Assembly (NCBI RefSeq): GCF_040958095.1
Contig: NC_091188.1
Span: forward strand, 42,061,454-42,125,453
DNA from: Procambarus clarkii
Lineage: Eukaryota; Arthropoda; Malacostraca; Decapoda; Cambaridae
DNA: 64,000 bases
Direction: 5' to 3'
A program made the position numbers and the translations under genes. The notes below the pieces were generated by a model. That model saw only the letters and a list, made by a program, of their open reading frames with translations. It was not told the DNA's origin and searched no databases. Each line of letters opens with the position of its first letter. Position 1 is the stretch's first letter. Positions 33,575 through 45,835 of the stretch are shown here, one piece after another.

Positions 33575-36500
33575 GGGTACACCAAACCCTACAGGTACAC
33601 CAGGACCGCCACAGGTACACCAGGACCCCCACAGGGACACCAGAGCTTCCACAGGGACACCAGGACCCCCACAGGGACACCAGGACTCCCACAGCGACAC
33701 CAGGGGCCCCCACAGGGACACCAGGGCCCCCACAGGGACACTAGGGTCCCCCACAGGTACACTGGGACCCCCAAAGGTACACCAGGACCCCCCACAGGTA
33801 CACCAGGAACCCCACAGGTACACCAGAACCCCCAAAGGTACACCAGGACCCCCACAGGTACACCAGGACCCCCACAGGAACACCAGGACCCCCAAAGGTA
33901 CACCAGGACCTCCCACAGGTACACCAGGACCCTCACATGTACACCAGGACCCCCACAGGGACACCAGGGCCCCCTCAGATACACCAGGACCCCCAACAGG
34001 GACACCAGAGCGGCCACAGGTACACCAGGACCCCCACAGGGACACCAGGACCAAACAGGGACACCAGGACCCCCACAGGGACACCAGGACCCCCACAGGG
34101 ACACCAGGACCCCCACAGGGACACCAGGACCCACCACAGGGACACCAGGACCCCCACACGGACACCAGGACCCCCACACGGACACCAGGACCCCCACAGG
34201 GACACCAGGACCCCCAAAGGTACATCAGTTCGTCCACAGGTACACCAGGACCCCCACAGGGACACCAGTACCCCCACAGGAACACTAGGACCCCCACAGG
34301 GACACCAGGACACCCCACAGGTACACCAGGACCAAACAGGGACACCAGGACCCCCACAGGGACACCAGGACCCCCACAGGGACACCAGGACCCCCACAGG
34401 GACACCAGGACCCACCACAGGGACACCAGGACCCCCACACGGACACCAGGACCCCCACACGGACACCAGGACCCCCACAGGGACACCAGGACCCCCAAAG
34501 GTACATCAGTTCCTCCACAGGTACACCAGGACCCCCACAGGGACACCAGTACCCCCACAGGAACACTAGGACCCCCACAGGGACACCAGGACACCCCACA
34601 GGTACACCAGGACCCCCACAGGGACACCAGGACCCCCCACAGGGACACCAGGGTCCCCACAGGGACACCAGGATCCCCACAGGTACACCAGGGCCCCCTA
34701 CAGGTACACCAGGACCCTCCACAGGTACACCATGTCCCCCACAGGTACACCAGAACCCCCACAGGTACACCAGGTCCCGCACAGGGATACCAAGACCCCC
34801 ACAGGTACACCAGGGTCCCCACAGGTACACCAGGACCCCCACAGGGATACCAGGACCCTCACAGGTACACCAGGTCCCCCACAGGTACACCAGAACCCCC
34901 AAAGGTACACCAGGGTCCCCACAGGTACACCAGGACCCCCACAGGTACACCAGGTCCCCCACAGGGATACCAGGACCCCCACAGGTACACCAGGGTCCCC
35001 ACAGGTACACCAGGACCCCACAGGTACACCAGGACCCCCCACAGGTACACTAGGACCCCCACAGGGACGTCAGGACCCCCACAGGGACACCAGGACCCCC
35101 ACAGGTACACCAAACCCTACAGGTACACCAGGACTGCCACAGGTACACCAGGACCCCCACAGGGACATCAGGGCTTCCACAGGGACACCAGGACCCCCAC
35201 AGGGACACCAGGACTCCCACAGCGACACCAGGGGCCCCCATAGGGACACCAGGGCCCCCACAGGGACACTAGGGTCCCCCACAGGTACACTAGGACCCCC
35301 AAAAGTACACCAGGATCCCCCACAGGTACACCAGGAACCCCACAGGTACACCAGAACCCCCAAAGGTACACCAGGACCCCCCACAGGTACACCAGGACCC
35401 CCACAGGTACACCAGGACCCCCAAAGGTACACCAGGAACCCCCACAGGTACTCCAGGACCCTCACATGTACACCAGGACCCCCACAGGGACACCAGGGCC
35501 CCCACAGGTACACCAGGACCCCCAACAGGGACACCAGAGCCGCCACAGGTACACCAGGACCCCCACAGGGACACCAGGACCCCCACAGGGACACCAGGAC
35601 CAAACAGGGACACCAGGACCCCCACAGGGACACCAGGACCCACCACAGGGACACCAGGACCCCTGCAGGGACACGAGGGCCCCCACAGGTACACCAGGAC
35701 CCCCACAGGTACAACAGACCCTACAGGTACACCAGGATCCCCACAGGGACACCAGGGCCCCCCACAGGGACACCAGAGCTTCCACAGGGACACCAGGATT
35801 CTCACAGGTACACCAGGACCCCCACAGGGACACCAGGACCCCCACAGGTACACCAGGACCCCCACAGGGACACCAGGGCCCCTCACAGGGACACCAGGAC
35901 CCCCACAGGGACACCAGGACCCCCACAGGGACACCAGGACCCCCACAGGGACACCAGGACCCACCACAGGGACACCAGGACCCCCACACGGACACCAGGA
36001 CCCCCACACGGACACCAGGACCCCCACAGGGACACCAGGACCCCCAAAGGTACATCAGTTCGTCCACAGGTACACCAGGACCCCCACAGGGACACCAGTA
36101 CCCCCACAGGAACACTAGGACCCCCACAGGGACACCAGGACACCCCACAGGTACACCAGGACCAAACAGGGACACCAGGACCCCCACAGGGACACCAGGA
36201 CCCCCACAGGGACACCAGGACCCCCACAGGGACACCAGGACCCACCACAGGGACACCAGGACCCCCACACGGACACCAGGACCCCCACACGGACACCAGG
36301 ACCCCCACAGGGACACCAGGACCCCCAAAGGTACATCAGTTCCTCCACAGGTACACCAGGACCCCCACAGGGACACCAGTACCCCCACAGGAACACTAGG
36401 ACCCCCACAGGGACACCAGGACACCCCACAGGTACACCAGGACCCCCACAGGGACACCAGGACCCCCCACAGGGACACCAGGGTCCCCACAGGGACACCA

Positions 36501-39500
36501 GGATCCCCACAGGTACACCAGGGCCCCCTACAGGTACACCAGGACCCTCCACAGGTACACCATGTCCCCCACAGGTACACCAGAACCCCCACAGGTACAC
36601 CAGGTCCCGCACAGGGATACCAAGACCCCCACAGGTACACCAGGGTCCCCACAGGTACACCAGGACCCCCACAGGGATACCAGGACCCTCACAGGTACAC
36701 CAGGTCCCCCACAGGTACACCAGAACCCCCAAAGGTACACCAGGGTCCCCACAGGTACACCAGGACCCCCACAGGTACACCAGGTCCCCCACAGGGATAC
36801 CAGGACCCCCACAGGTACACCAGGGTCCCCACAGGTACACCAGGACCCCACAGGTACACCAGGACCCCCCACAGGTACACTAGGACCCCCACAGGGACGT
36901 CAGGACCCCCACAGGGACACCAGGACCCCCACAGGTACACCAAACCCTACAGGTACACCAGGACTGCCACAGGTACACCAGGACCCCCACAGGGACATCA
37001 GGGCTTCCACAGGGACACCAGGACCCCCACAGGGACACCAGGACTCCCACAGCGACACCAGGGGCCCCCATAGGGACACCAGGGCCCCCACAGGGACACT
37101 AGGGTCCCCCACAGGTACACTAGGACCCCCAAAAGTACACCAGGATCCCCCACAGGTACACCAGGAACCCCACAGGTACACCAGAACCCCCAAAGGTACA
37201 CCAGGACCCCCCACAGGTACACCAGGACCCCCACAGGTACACCAGGACCCCCAAAGGTACACCAGGACCCCCCACAGGTACTCCAGGACCCTCACATGTA
37301 CACCAGGACCCCCACAGGGACACCAGGGCCCCCACAGGTACACCAGGACCCCCAACAGGGACACCAGAGCCGCCACAGGTACACCAGGACCCCCACAGGG
37401 ACACCAGGACCCCCACAGGGACACCAGGACCAAACAGGGACACCAGGACCCCCACAGGGACACCAGGACCCACCACAGGGACACCAGGACCCCTGCAGGG
37501 ACACGAGGGCCCCCACAGGTACACCAGGACCCCCACAGGTACAACAGACCCTACAGGTACACCAGGATCCCCACAGGGACACCAGGGCCCCCCACAGGGA
37601 CACCAGAGCTTCCACAGGGACACCAGGATTCTCACAGGTACACCAGGACCCCCACAGGGACACCAGGACCCCCACAGGTACACCAGGACCCCCACAGGGA
37701 CACCAGGGCCCCTCACAGGGACACCAGGACCCCCACAGGGACACCAGGACCCCCACAGGGACACCAGGACCCCCACAGGGACACCAAGACCCCCCACTGG
37801 GACACCAGGACCCCAACAGGGACACCAGGACCCCCACAGGGACACCAGGACCCCCCACAGGGACACCAGGACCCCCCACAGGGACACCAGGACCCCCACA
37901 GGGACACCAGGAACCCCACAGGGACACCAGGACCCCCACAGGGACACCAAGACCCCCCCACAGGGAAACCAGGACCCCCACAGGGACACCAGGACCCCAC
38001 AGGGACACCAGGACCCCCCACAGGGACACCAGGACCCCACAGGGACACCAGGACCCCCATAGGGACACCAGGACCCACCACAGGGACACCAGGACCCCCA
38101 CAGGGACACCAGGACCCCCCACAGGGACGCCAGGACCCCCACAGGGACACCAGGACCCCCACAGGTACACCAGGACCCCCACAGGGACACTAGGACCAAA
38201 CAGGGATACCAGGACCCCCACAGGGACACCAGGGCCCCCACAGGTACACCAGGACCCCCACAGGTACACCAAACCCTACAGGTACACCAGGACCGCCACA
38301 GGTACACCAGGACCCCCACAGGGACACCAGAGCTTCCACAGGGACACCAGGACCCCGACAGGGACACCAGGACTCCCACAGCGACACCAGGGGCCCCCAC
38401 AGGGACACCAGGGCCCCCACAGGGACACTAGGGTCCCCTACAGGTACACTAGGACCCCCAAAGGTACACCAGGACCCCCCACAGGTACACCAGGAACCCC
38501 ACAGGTACACCAGAACCCCCAAAGGTACACCAGGACCCCCCACAGGTACACCAGGACCCCCACAGGTACACCAGGACCCCCAAAGGTACACCAGGACCCC
38601 CCACAGGTACACCAGGACCCTCACATGTACACCAGGACCCCCACAGGGACACCAGGGCCCCCACAGATACACCAAGACCCCCAACAGGGACACCAGAGCG
38701 GCCACAGGTACACCAGGACCCCCACAGGGACACCAGGACCAAACAGGGACACCAGGACCCACCACAGGGACACCAGGACCCCCACACGGACACCAGGACC
38801 CCCACACGGACACCAGGACCCCCACAGGGACACCAGGACCCCCAAAGGTACATCAGGGCCTCCACAGGTACACCAGGACCCCCACAGGGACACCAGTACC
38901 CCCACAGGAACACTAGGACCCCCACAGGGACACCAGGACACCCCACAGGTACACCAGGACCCCCACAGGGACACCAGGACCCCCCACAGGGACACCAGGG
39001 TCCCCACAGGAACACCAGGATCCCCACAGGTACACCAGGGCCCCCTACAGGTACACCAGGACCCCCACAGGTACACCATGTCCCCCACAGGTACACCAGA
39101 ACCCCCACAGGTACACCAGGTCCCCCACAGGGATACCAGGACCCCCACAGGTACACCAGGGTCCCCACAGGTACACCAGGACCCCCACAGGGATACCAGG
39201 ACCCCCACAGGTACACCAGGTCCCCCACAGGTACACCAGAACCCCCAAAGGTACACCAGGGTCCCCACAGGTACACCAGGACCCCCACAGGTACACCAGG
39301 TCCCCCACAGGGATACCAGGACCCCCACAGGTACACCAGGGTCCCCACAGGTACACCAGGACCCCACAGGTACACCAGGACCCCCCACAGGTACACCAGG
39401 TCCCCCACAGGTACACTAGGACCCCCACAGGGACGCCAGGACCCCCACAGGGACACCAGGACCCCCACAGGGACACCAGGACTCCCACAGGGACACCAGG

Positions 39501-40144
39501 ACCCCCACAGGGACACCAGGACCCCCCACATGGACACCAGGACCCTTGCAGGTACACCAGGACCCCCACAGAGATACCAGGACCCCCACAGGTACACCAG
39601 GACCCCCACAGGGACATCAGGGCGTCCACAGGGACACCAGGACCCTCACAGGGACATCAGGGCGTCCACAGGCACACCAGGGCTCCCACAGATACACCAG
39701 AACCCCCACAGGTTCACCAGAACCCCCACAGGTACACCAGGACCCCCACAGGGACACTAGGGGCCCCCACAGGTACACCAGGACCCCCATATGGACACCA
39801 GGACCCCCACAGGGACACCTGGACCCCCCACAGGGACACCTGGACACCCCACAGGGACACCAGGACCCCCCACAGGTACACCAGGGCCCCCACAGGAAGA
39901 CCAGGACCCCCACAGGGATGCCATGGCCCCACAGGGAGACCATGGCCCCCACAGGGACACCAGGACCCCACAGGGATGCTATGGCCCCCACTGGGACACC
40001 AGGACCCCCACAGTGATGCCAGGGCACCCACAGGTACACAAGGGCCCCCACAGGGACACCAGGACCCCCACAGGGACTCCAGGGCCCCCTGCAGGGACCC
40101 CAGAAGGCCCCCCACAGGGACACCAGGATCCCCCACAGGGACAC
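33575..40144. repeat. 20-bp minisatellite array, long block (about 330 units)
   Basis: Same unit family as at 18810-20500, with more variants (cagggatac, caggtacac, cacggacac). Higher-order structure is visible. The segment around 34.7-35.8 kb repeats at an offset of about 1830 bp (34732 with 36562, 35466 with 37296), and a 281-bp step repeats inside it (34197/34478 and 36027/36308). Units towards 39.5-40.1 kb are more diverged, as expected at an array edge. Long plus- and minus-strand frames here, up to 707 codons, are by-products of the stop-free unit. Confidence 0.95.
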
Positions 40145-41020
40145 AAACTGCCACGAGGTGTCCCTGTGGGGGGTTTGGGTGTCATCTGATAACTCAATGT
40201 TGGCATTATTTTCCTGATTTTATTTGTATTGTTGATCTTCAGTGTGTTTAAGGGTTCACTGAAAACAGTCGCGCTGCGTCCTCAGTACTTCACTCATTTC
40301 TTTGTTGTAGTCTGTCAGAAGTTCCATCTTCCTTGTGCAAGGGCCCAATTCTAGATGTCATTTTTGTTCTTGATTTTGCATAGCAGTATTTTGGGTTCTT
40401 TTTCAATTTTACTGATGGCCATTTGCTCTTTTTTGTCTCTACTGTAATGTTTGCACACAAGTAACATTGTATGCAAACATGTCTCATGCAAGAGGTCCAT
40501 TAGCTAATTGCATTAGCTATTGAAAATCTATAATTATTTATAAGACTTTATTTATAATTGTAAATGCTCAAAAAAAAAATCAGCCAAACATGACAAAACA
40601 AAAATTTTATTTACAAAATAAAGTAGAAAAAATATATAACATGTCAGTGAGAAAAACTCTAGTAGAGACAGAGCACATTATGAAGACTTTATCGACTGAC
40701 ACCGTGGCACAGGGAGGCTCTATGTATTGCAACTGCATATAAATTATTGGCATGTTAATAACTCAAACATGCAGGTATTGACTTGGAAATAGGTCTTGCA
40801 TGTCTACATGATATAAAATGAATACAAAAAATGATTATTTACAAAATACAAGGTACTTTTGGTATGCCGTGCAAAACAATTGCTGAAGACCTGTAGACAG
40901 CAGTTAGAAAACAAGACAACCAAATGACACCATGTGTGTGTGTGTGTGTAAAAAAATACATGTGTGTAATTAACACCAACCCACACACGCACTCGACCAA
41001 GAAAGTGATGCCATTAGTAC
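40145..41020. other. AT-rich unassigned region
   Basis: No gene seen. There is a short (GT)n run near 40933-40949 and several AATAAA-like motifs on both strands. Near 40148-40170 a short stretch is the reverse complement of the minisatellite unit. Confidence 0.4.
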
Positions 41021-41400
41021 CTGCTTGATGGGGTTCTGGGAGTAGTTCTACTCCCCATGCCCAGCCTGAGGCTAGGATTGAAGCCCAGCCTGAGACCAGG
41101 CTTGAAGCCCAGCTTGAGGCTAGGCTTGAAGCCCAGCCTGAGACCAGGCTTGAAGCCCAGCCTGAGACCAGGCTTGAAGCCCAGCCTGAGGCCAGGCTTG
41201 AAGCCCAGCCTGAGGCCAGGCTTGAAGCCCAGCCTGAGGCCAGGCTTGAAGCCCAGCCTGAGGCCAGGCTTGAAGCCAAGCCTGAGGCCAGGCTTGAAGC
41301 CCAGCCTGAGGCTAGGCTTGAAGCCAGGCTTGAAGCCCAGCCTGAGGCTAGGCTTGAAGCCAGGCTTGAAGCCCGGTCTACGGTCTGAACTGTGTCGAGT
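41021..41400. repeat. 24-bp minisatellite grown from a LINE-C tail
   Basis: Begins with the LINE-C tail ('gcttgatggggttctgggag') and passes into about 13 tandem copies of a unit like gcccagcctgaggccaggct plus tgaa (24 bp), from about 41068 to 41385. The unit is plainly derived from the LINE-C block 'agcccggcccgaggccaggc'. A 24-bp unit keeps frame, giving Lys/Pro/Ser/Leu-rich repeats on one strand and Ala/Ser/Trp-rich repeats on the other. These are not genes. Confidence 0.85.
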
Positions 41401-41699
41401 TGTCAAGGAAGAGAGAATATGAATCCATTACAGACCAAAATGTCATCACTTTCCATCTTTTCGTATGTGGGCCTTGGGTATTAATTTTCAGCCACTTTAT
41501 TGTGGCTTATTCTATGCGTACATTTGTATATTCTCAAGCTGTTCCAATAACAATATAAATTAGCTATAGGAATTGCTCCTTTACAATATTTACTTAATTC
41601 CTCTTGACTATTATGCTGTTGACATTTTATTTACAATGATTATTTCACAAAATTGTAACAAATTTTTTGGCAAATATCGTGTGCTAGTAGACTAAAAGG

Positions 41700-41915
41700 A
41701 CAGATTTTTCTGGGAAGAGAAGGGAAGAGAACTATCAGGGGAAAGTGCCACGTCATTACGACTACACAGCACTTGGAAGAGGTCAGGATAAGGATCTGGG
41801 ATGGGACGGGAAAGAATGGTGCCCAACCACTTGGACGGTTGGGGAATTGAATGAAGGCCTGCATGACGCGAGACCGTTGCTCTACCGTCCAGCCCAAGTG
41901 GTTGGGAAGAGGAGA
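41700..41915 (-). mobile_element. tRNA-derived SINE, reversed
   Basis: Reverse complement of the SINE at 57715-57910. The minus strand has a tRNA-like head with 'ggacggtagagcaacggtct' and a B-box-like stretch around 'ttcaattccccaaccgtcc', then 'gtggttgggcaccattcttt', 'atcctgacc' and 'acttggaagtg'-type body sequence. The sequences between 41401-41699 and 41916-42890 show no feature I can support. Confidence 0.7.
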
Positions 41916-42895
41916 GTGAAGACCTTGCACATCACTTCTGCTCAGACTGCCAGATACAAAGTATTAAAAGTGTTCACTTAACACATTCAAATATGGATAA
42001 ATACGTATTGAGGTGTACGACAGACTCAAACCCATGCACAGCCTTAATATTTATTCATAGATTCATCGTGTTATTGTGACTTTCACTGTGTATTAAAGTA
42101 TGCATGTGTGGAGAGTTGGTGAAGTCTAAACTAGCAGTGTAGCATCATTATTTACTACAGTCCGACAACACAGCAATTCACGTAATGAATTGTGATGTCT
42201 CAAAATTCTATACAACTTTTCCACAAGAACTGTCCAAAAATGTTTACTACATCACACTACATGATGCTACATGGAAGACTGAAATATTAGACTTCAAGAT
42301 GTGAAATGTAAAATATAACTTTTAGGTCAAAAGCATGACCTAGTGGCATCGTGAGCAGGTAGATGACGACTTGGCTTGGAGAAGAAAATGGTCACATCGG
42401 GTGTTCACGTCAGGGTTGTGTGGTAATAAACGTTATTTGGCATCACTACTCTACATACAAAAGCTGATTTTAACAAATCAAGCATTGGTGGGTCTTGCCA
42501 TGACATATTGGTGCTTAAAATATATTTAACACAGTATATTGCAAAGCTATTTACAAGATACAATTTATATAACGGCTATAATCTTTGTACATATGAACTA
42601 TCAATAAATACAGAATAATCCTAACGACTTGGTCAGCATGCCCTCTCAGCCAGGCTGTGGGTTCCTCTCACTAAACCTGTAAGTATAAAAACAAATTATA
42701 AATATTTATATTGTTTAATTTATTAAAAAGCACTATAAGCATGTAAGAAGGAGGAGTCATACAAAATTTAAATAATTTTTAGTACTCGAAATAAGGAATT
42801 AACAGGGTTGCAAAGTGACAAATACAAATGTTCATATAAGTAGCCAAGTCAACATTCTTTGGTTCTATCAATCTATCTAGGGACCCACTGCTTGA

Positions 42896-43540
42896 TACCT
42901 GCTTGATGGGGTTCAAGGAGTTCTTCTACTCCCCAAGCCCGGCCCGAGGCCAGGCTTGACTTGTGAGAGTTTGGTCCACCAGGCTGTTGCTTGGAGTGGC
43001 CCGCAGGCCCACATATACCTGGTTGATGGGGTTCTGGGAGTTCTACTGCCCAAGCCCGGCCCGAGGCCAGGCTTGACTTGTGAGAGTTTGGTCCACCAGG
43101 CTGTTGCTTGGAGTGGCCCGCAGGCCCACATATACCTGCTTGATGGGGTTCTGGGAGTTCTTCTACTGCCCAAGCCCGGCCCGATGCCAGGCTTGACTTG
43201 TGAGAGTTTGGTCCACCAGGCTGTTGCTTGGAGCGGCCCACAGGCCCACATATACCTGCTTGATGGGGTTCTGGGAGTTCTTCTACTGCCCAAGCCCAGT
43301 CCGAGGCCAGGCTTGACTTGTGAGAGCTTGGTCCACCAGGCTGTTGCGTAAAGCGGCCCGCAGGCCCACATACCCAGCACAGCCTGGTTGGTCCAGCACT
43401 CCTTGAAGAAAACAATCTAGTTTCCTCTTGAAGATGTCCATGATTGTTCCGGCAATATTTCTGATGCTCGCTGGGAGGACGTTGAACAACTGCTGACCTC
43501 TGATGTTTATACAGTGTTCTCTGATTGTGTCTATGGCACA
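42896..43540 (-). mobile_element. LINE-C tail with its first 120 bp repeated four times
   Basis: Four head-to-tail copies of the non-coding end of LINE-C, each starting 'tacctg(c/g)ttgatgggg' and ending 'caggcccacata': 42896-43015, 43016-43132, 43133-43252 and 43253-43372. The rest of the tail (43373-43540) follows once and encodes the FNVLPASIRNIAG-type end on the minus strand. The repeats differ at several bases. Confidence 0.85.
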
Positions 43541-43574
43541 AGCATGCATGTGACACTCTTACATGTGACATCCA

Positions 43575-43830
43575 GCAGCCACACCATCCTCATTATTATG
43601 GACAGAAAGCCTGTACTTGAGCTCAGTGTTTCCTAGGCCAACTACTGACCTTCCCAAAGATGTAACCCACAATAGTTGTCTAACACCTGGGAGCCTGTTT
43701 TGACAGAACAGAGGCATCAGGTAAAAGGTAATGTGCTCAATCATTTCTATCCTGCCCAGGGATTAAAATACATAACCTTCAGTTTTCAGCTGAGGACATA
43801 GACCACTCTGCTATGGTGTGTTAATATGAA
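43575..43830 (-). mobile_element. Degraded tRNA-SINE, reversed
   Basis: Has the body order of the other reversed SINEs (a 'acccacaatagttgtctaaca' block, 'gcatcaggt' and a tRNA-like 'ggacatagaccactctgct' end) with many substitutions. Confidence 0.45.
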
Positions 43831-43879
43831 TCTGTCGATGACATAAATGGCAGCTTCTTTACTCACTTGTGCTTGCGGG

Positions 43880-44170
43880 GGTTGAGCTCTGGCTCTTTGG
43901 TCCTGCCTCTCAACTGTCAATCAACTGGTGTACAGATTCCTGAGCCTACTGGGCTCTATCATATCTACATTTGAAACTGTGTATGGAGTCAGCCTCCACC
44001 ACATCACTGCCTAATGCATTCCACCTGTTAACTACTCTGACGCTGAAAAAGTTCTTTCTAACTTCCCTGTGGCTCATTTGGGTAGTCAGTTTCCACCTGT
44101 GTCCCCTTGTTTACATACAGTACCACCTGTGTTAGTGGTACGTATGAGTGTGTACGAGTCAACTTCCCTT
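43880..44170 (-). mobile_element. LINE tail fragment, reversed
   Basis: Contains the reverse of the 12.3-kb-unit motif 'gagcctactgggctctatca', then 'tggagtcagcctccaccaca' and 'tggctcatttgggtag'. This is a common LINE tail pattern. The following kilobase (44171-45190) is AT-rich, with a short (TA)n near 44850, and shows no gene. Confidence 0.55.
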
Positions 44171-45194
44171 TATACAGGGTTAGAATTTGATTCAAAAGGC
44201 TGGTGGACCATTCCTTCCCTCCCTCCATCTTAATATTCCAGCTCCTATCTCATCCTCATATCCCTCCCATGTGCTACTACATATACTAAAACTGCCTTAG
44301 CACTTTCTTATTATTATTTATACTTTTGCAGAGTTTACTACAACAGCCTAAATTTTGTATTTCTTTCCAATCTTATATTTCACTGTTACAAGTCAGGAAT
44401 GGTAAAAGTATAACATGAAAAGTAATTAGCAGAAACCAAATGTAAAGAACAAAGACAGTAAGAATAGTGGAATTATATTAGAGTATGCAAGTTGCAGATC
44501 CACAAATGTGATATACAAAGATACATCTATGAAGACTTCTCGGCTTAAATGTAATGAATAGCATATTGTGTTTCTTACATAGAACTCACGTGTTTGGTCC
44601 CCACCTCCAAGTGTATATACTCTGTATTATATTTACATGCACAAAAACCTTTGTTCCCCTTCAAAACCACTTTAAAATCACATTTAATAAATGTACTGTA
44701 AGTTGAATCGTACAATAACTGGTCTTTCTTTCATCCACAAAATATCCACGTGTCTTATACACAGGCAAATATGAGACTTCATGAAATCATCCTGATCAAA
44801 TTATCCATGGTAACTAAATAAAGCATTGTTTAAAGTTTTCTGTATTGATATATATATATATATAAAATGATCTCTTGCAGTTACATCACACAGTGTTTGA
44901 CATATTAATTTAAGATTTAAAGTTAAAACAAAATACAATAAATTGCAAAGAAATGGTCAGATATGACACCTTTTTAAAAAAAGGAACAATAAATAAAATG
45001 TTAGTAAAAATGTCATGCTGAGAGATGTTAGAGAATGCAAATTTATTTAGAGGAAAAGTCTTAATAAAGTTAAACGTCTTTTTTTTATCCTGCACAGTTA
45101 TGCATTTTATTAGTGAGCATAACTTATCTGGCAAAAAGTTCTCTTCAAGCACTCACATTGGCTCAAGTGATGTTTAACATTATGCCTAAGTTAT

Positions 45195-45372
45195 GCAGGC
45201 GATGAGTCACAATAACGTGGCTAAAGTATGTTGACCAGACCACACACTAGAAGGTGAAGGGACGACGACGTTTCGGTCCGTCCTGGACCATTCTCGATCG
45301 ATTTGAGAATGGTCCAGGACGGACCAAAATGTCGTAGTCCCTTCCCTTCTACTGTGTGGTCTGGTCAACATG
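45195..45372. mobile_element. Foldback element A
   Basis: Near-palindromic. The left arm, beginning 'gttgaccagaccacacacta' at 45229 and including 'gacgacgacgtttcggtccg', is repeated in reverse complement up to 45369 ('gtgtggtctggtcaacat'), with a short loop near 45290-45305. The same arms occur at 47826-48005 and at 63893-64000. It has no coding capacity. Confidence 0.8.
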
Positions 45373-45532
45373 CCTAAGTTATGTTTCAGTATTGTGAGAC
45401 ATAAGGTTTCTAGGTATCCATTTAGAAAGTTATGGAGCATTTTCAAATCCCAAAATTGTATAGATTGATCACAAAAGAAAAACAGCAGTATACAAAGTAA
45501 CAGTAATGTGAAAGGATAAAAGGCCCAGCATT

Positions 45533-45625
45533 GAATATAATGAAATGCCACTTTTTCTGCTGGGTCCCTCGGTGGCTCCTCAAGCTACCGAGGGACCTTC
45601 CCAGAAAACGGGAAATACCTTAGCT
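45533..45625. mobile_element. DIRS-like terminal fragment
   Basis: The sequence 'agcattgaatataatgaaat' followed by 'gccactttttctgctgggtc' and 'ggtggctcctcaagctaccg' resembles the DIRS left end at 1066-1130 (agcattgaatgta..atgaaacgcc..ctgggcgagtcccggaggctcc). Only the extreme end is present. Confidence 0.45.
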
Positions 45626-45699
45626 GGAAAGGAAAATTAGTATTTTATTTTTGGGACACAAACAAATTTAGGAGAGAAAGAAGTGTTACAAGGAGACTG

Positions 45700-45835
45700 A
45701 TATACACTATAGTAAAGCAAATGGGTCCTGTAGCAAAGGCATCGGGTGAAAGGAAACACACCAAGCCAATTGTCCTGCCCGGAGATTGAACCTGGGTCTC
45801 GCAGTTGTCAACTGAGGATGTAGAATCAAGATATC
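45700..45835 (-). mobile_element. Degraded tRNA-SINE, reversed
   Basis: Carries 'ggcatcgggtgaaaggaaac' and a reversed B-box-like 'ggagattgaacctgggtctc'. 45836-46900 shows nothing I can name. Confidence 0.45.

Noticed and set aside
32843-34822. 659-codon minus-strand frame as a repeat-rich fusion protein
   Set aside because: It is minisatellite read-through joined by chance to the open C-terminal frame of LINE-C copy 3.
33303-39419. Long Pro/Thr/Gly-rich frames (up to 707 codons) as collagen-like or antifreeze-like proteins
   Set aside because: They consist of the 20-bp repeat read through all frames. Equally long frames occur on the opposite strand, and unit-length changes shift the frame freely.
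33575-40144. G-quadruplex array on the minus strand
   Set aside because: There is a single G5 run per 20 bp, with about 15-base loops, too sparse for a standard quadruplex call.
41057-41422. Lys/Pro-rich 121-codon protein
   Set aside because: It is a 24-bp tandem repeat derived from a LINE-C tail, open on both strands.
42590-42676. Downstream terminal exon of the RhoGEF gene (acceptor-like 'tttttatacttacag' near 42680 on the minus strand)
   Set aside because: It joins in the wrong phase to exon 9, codes only a few residues, and lies 9 kb beyond a plausible stop and polyadenylation signal.
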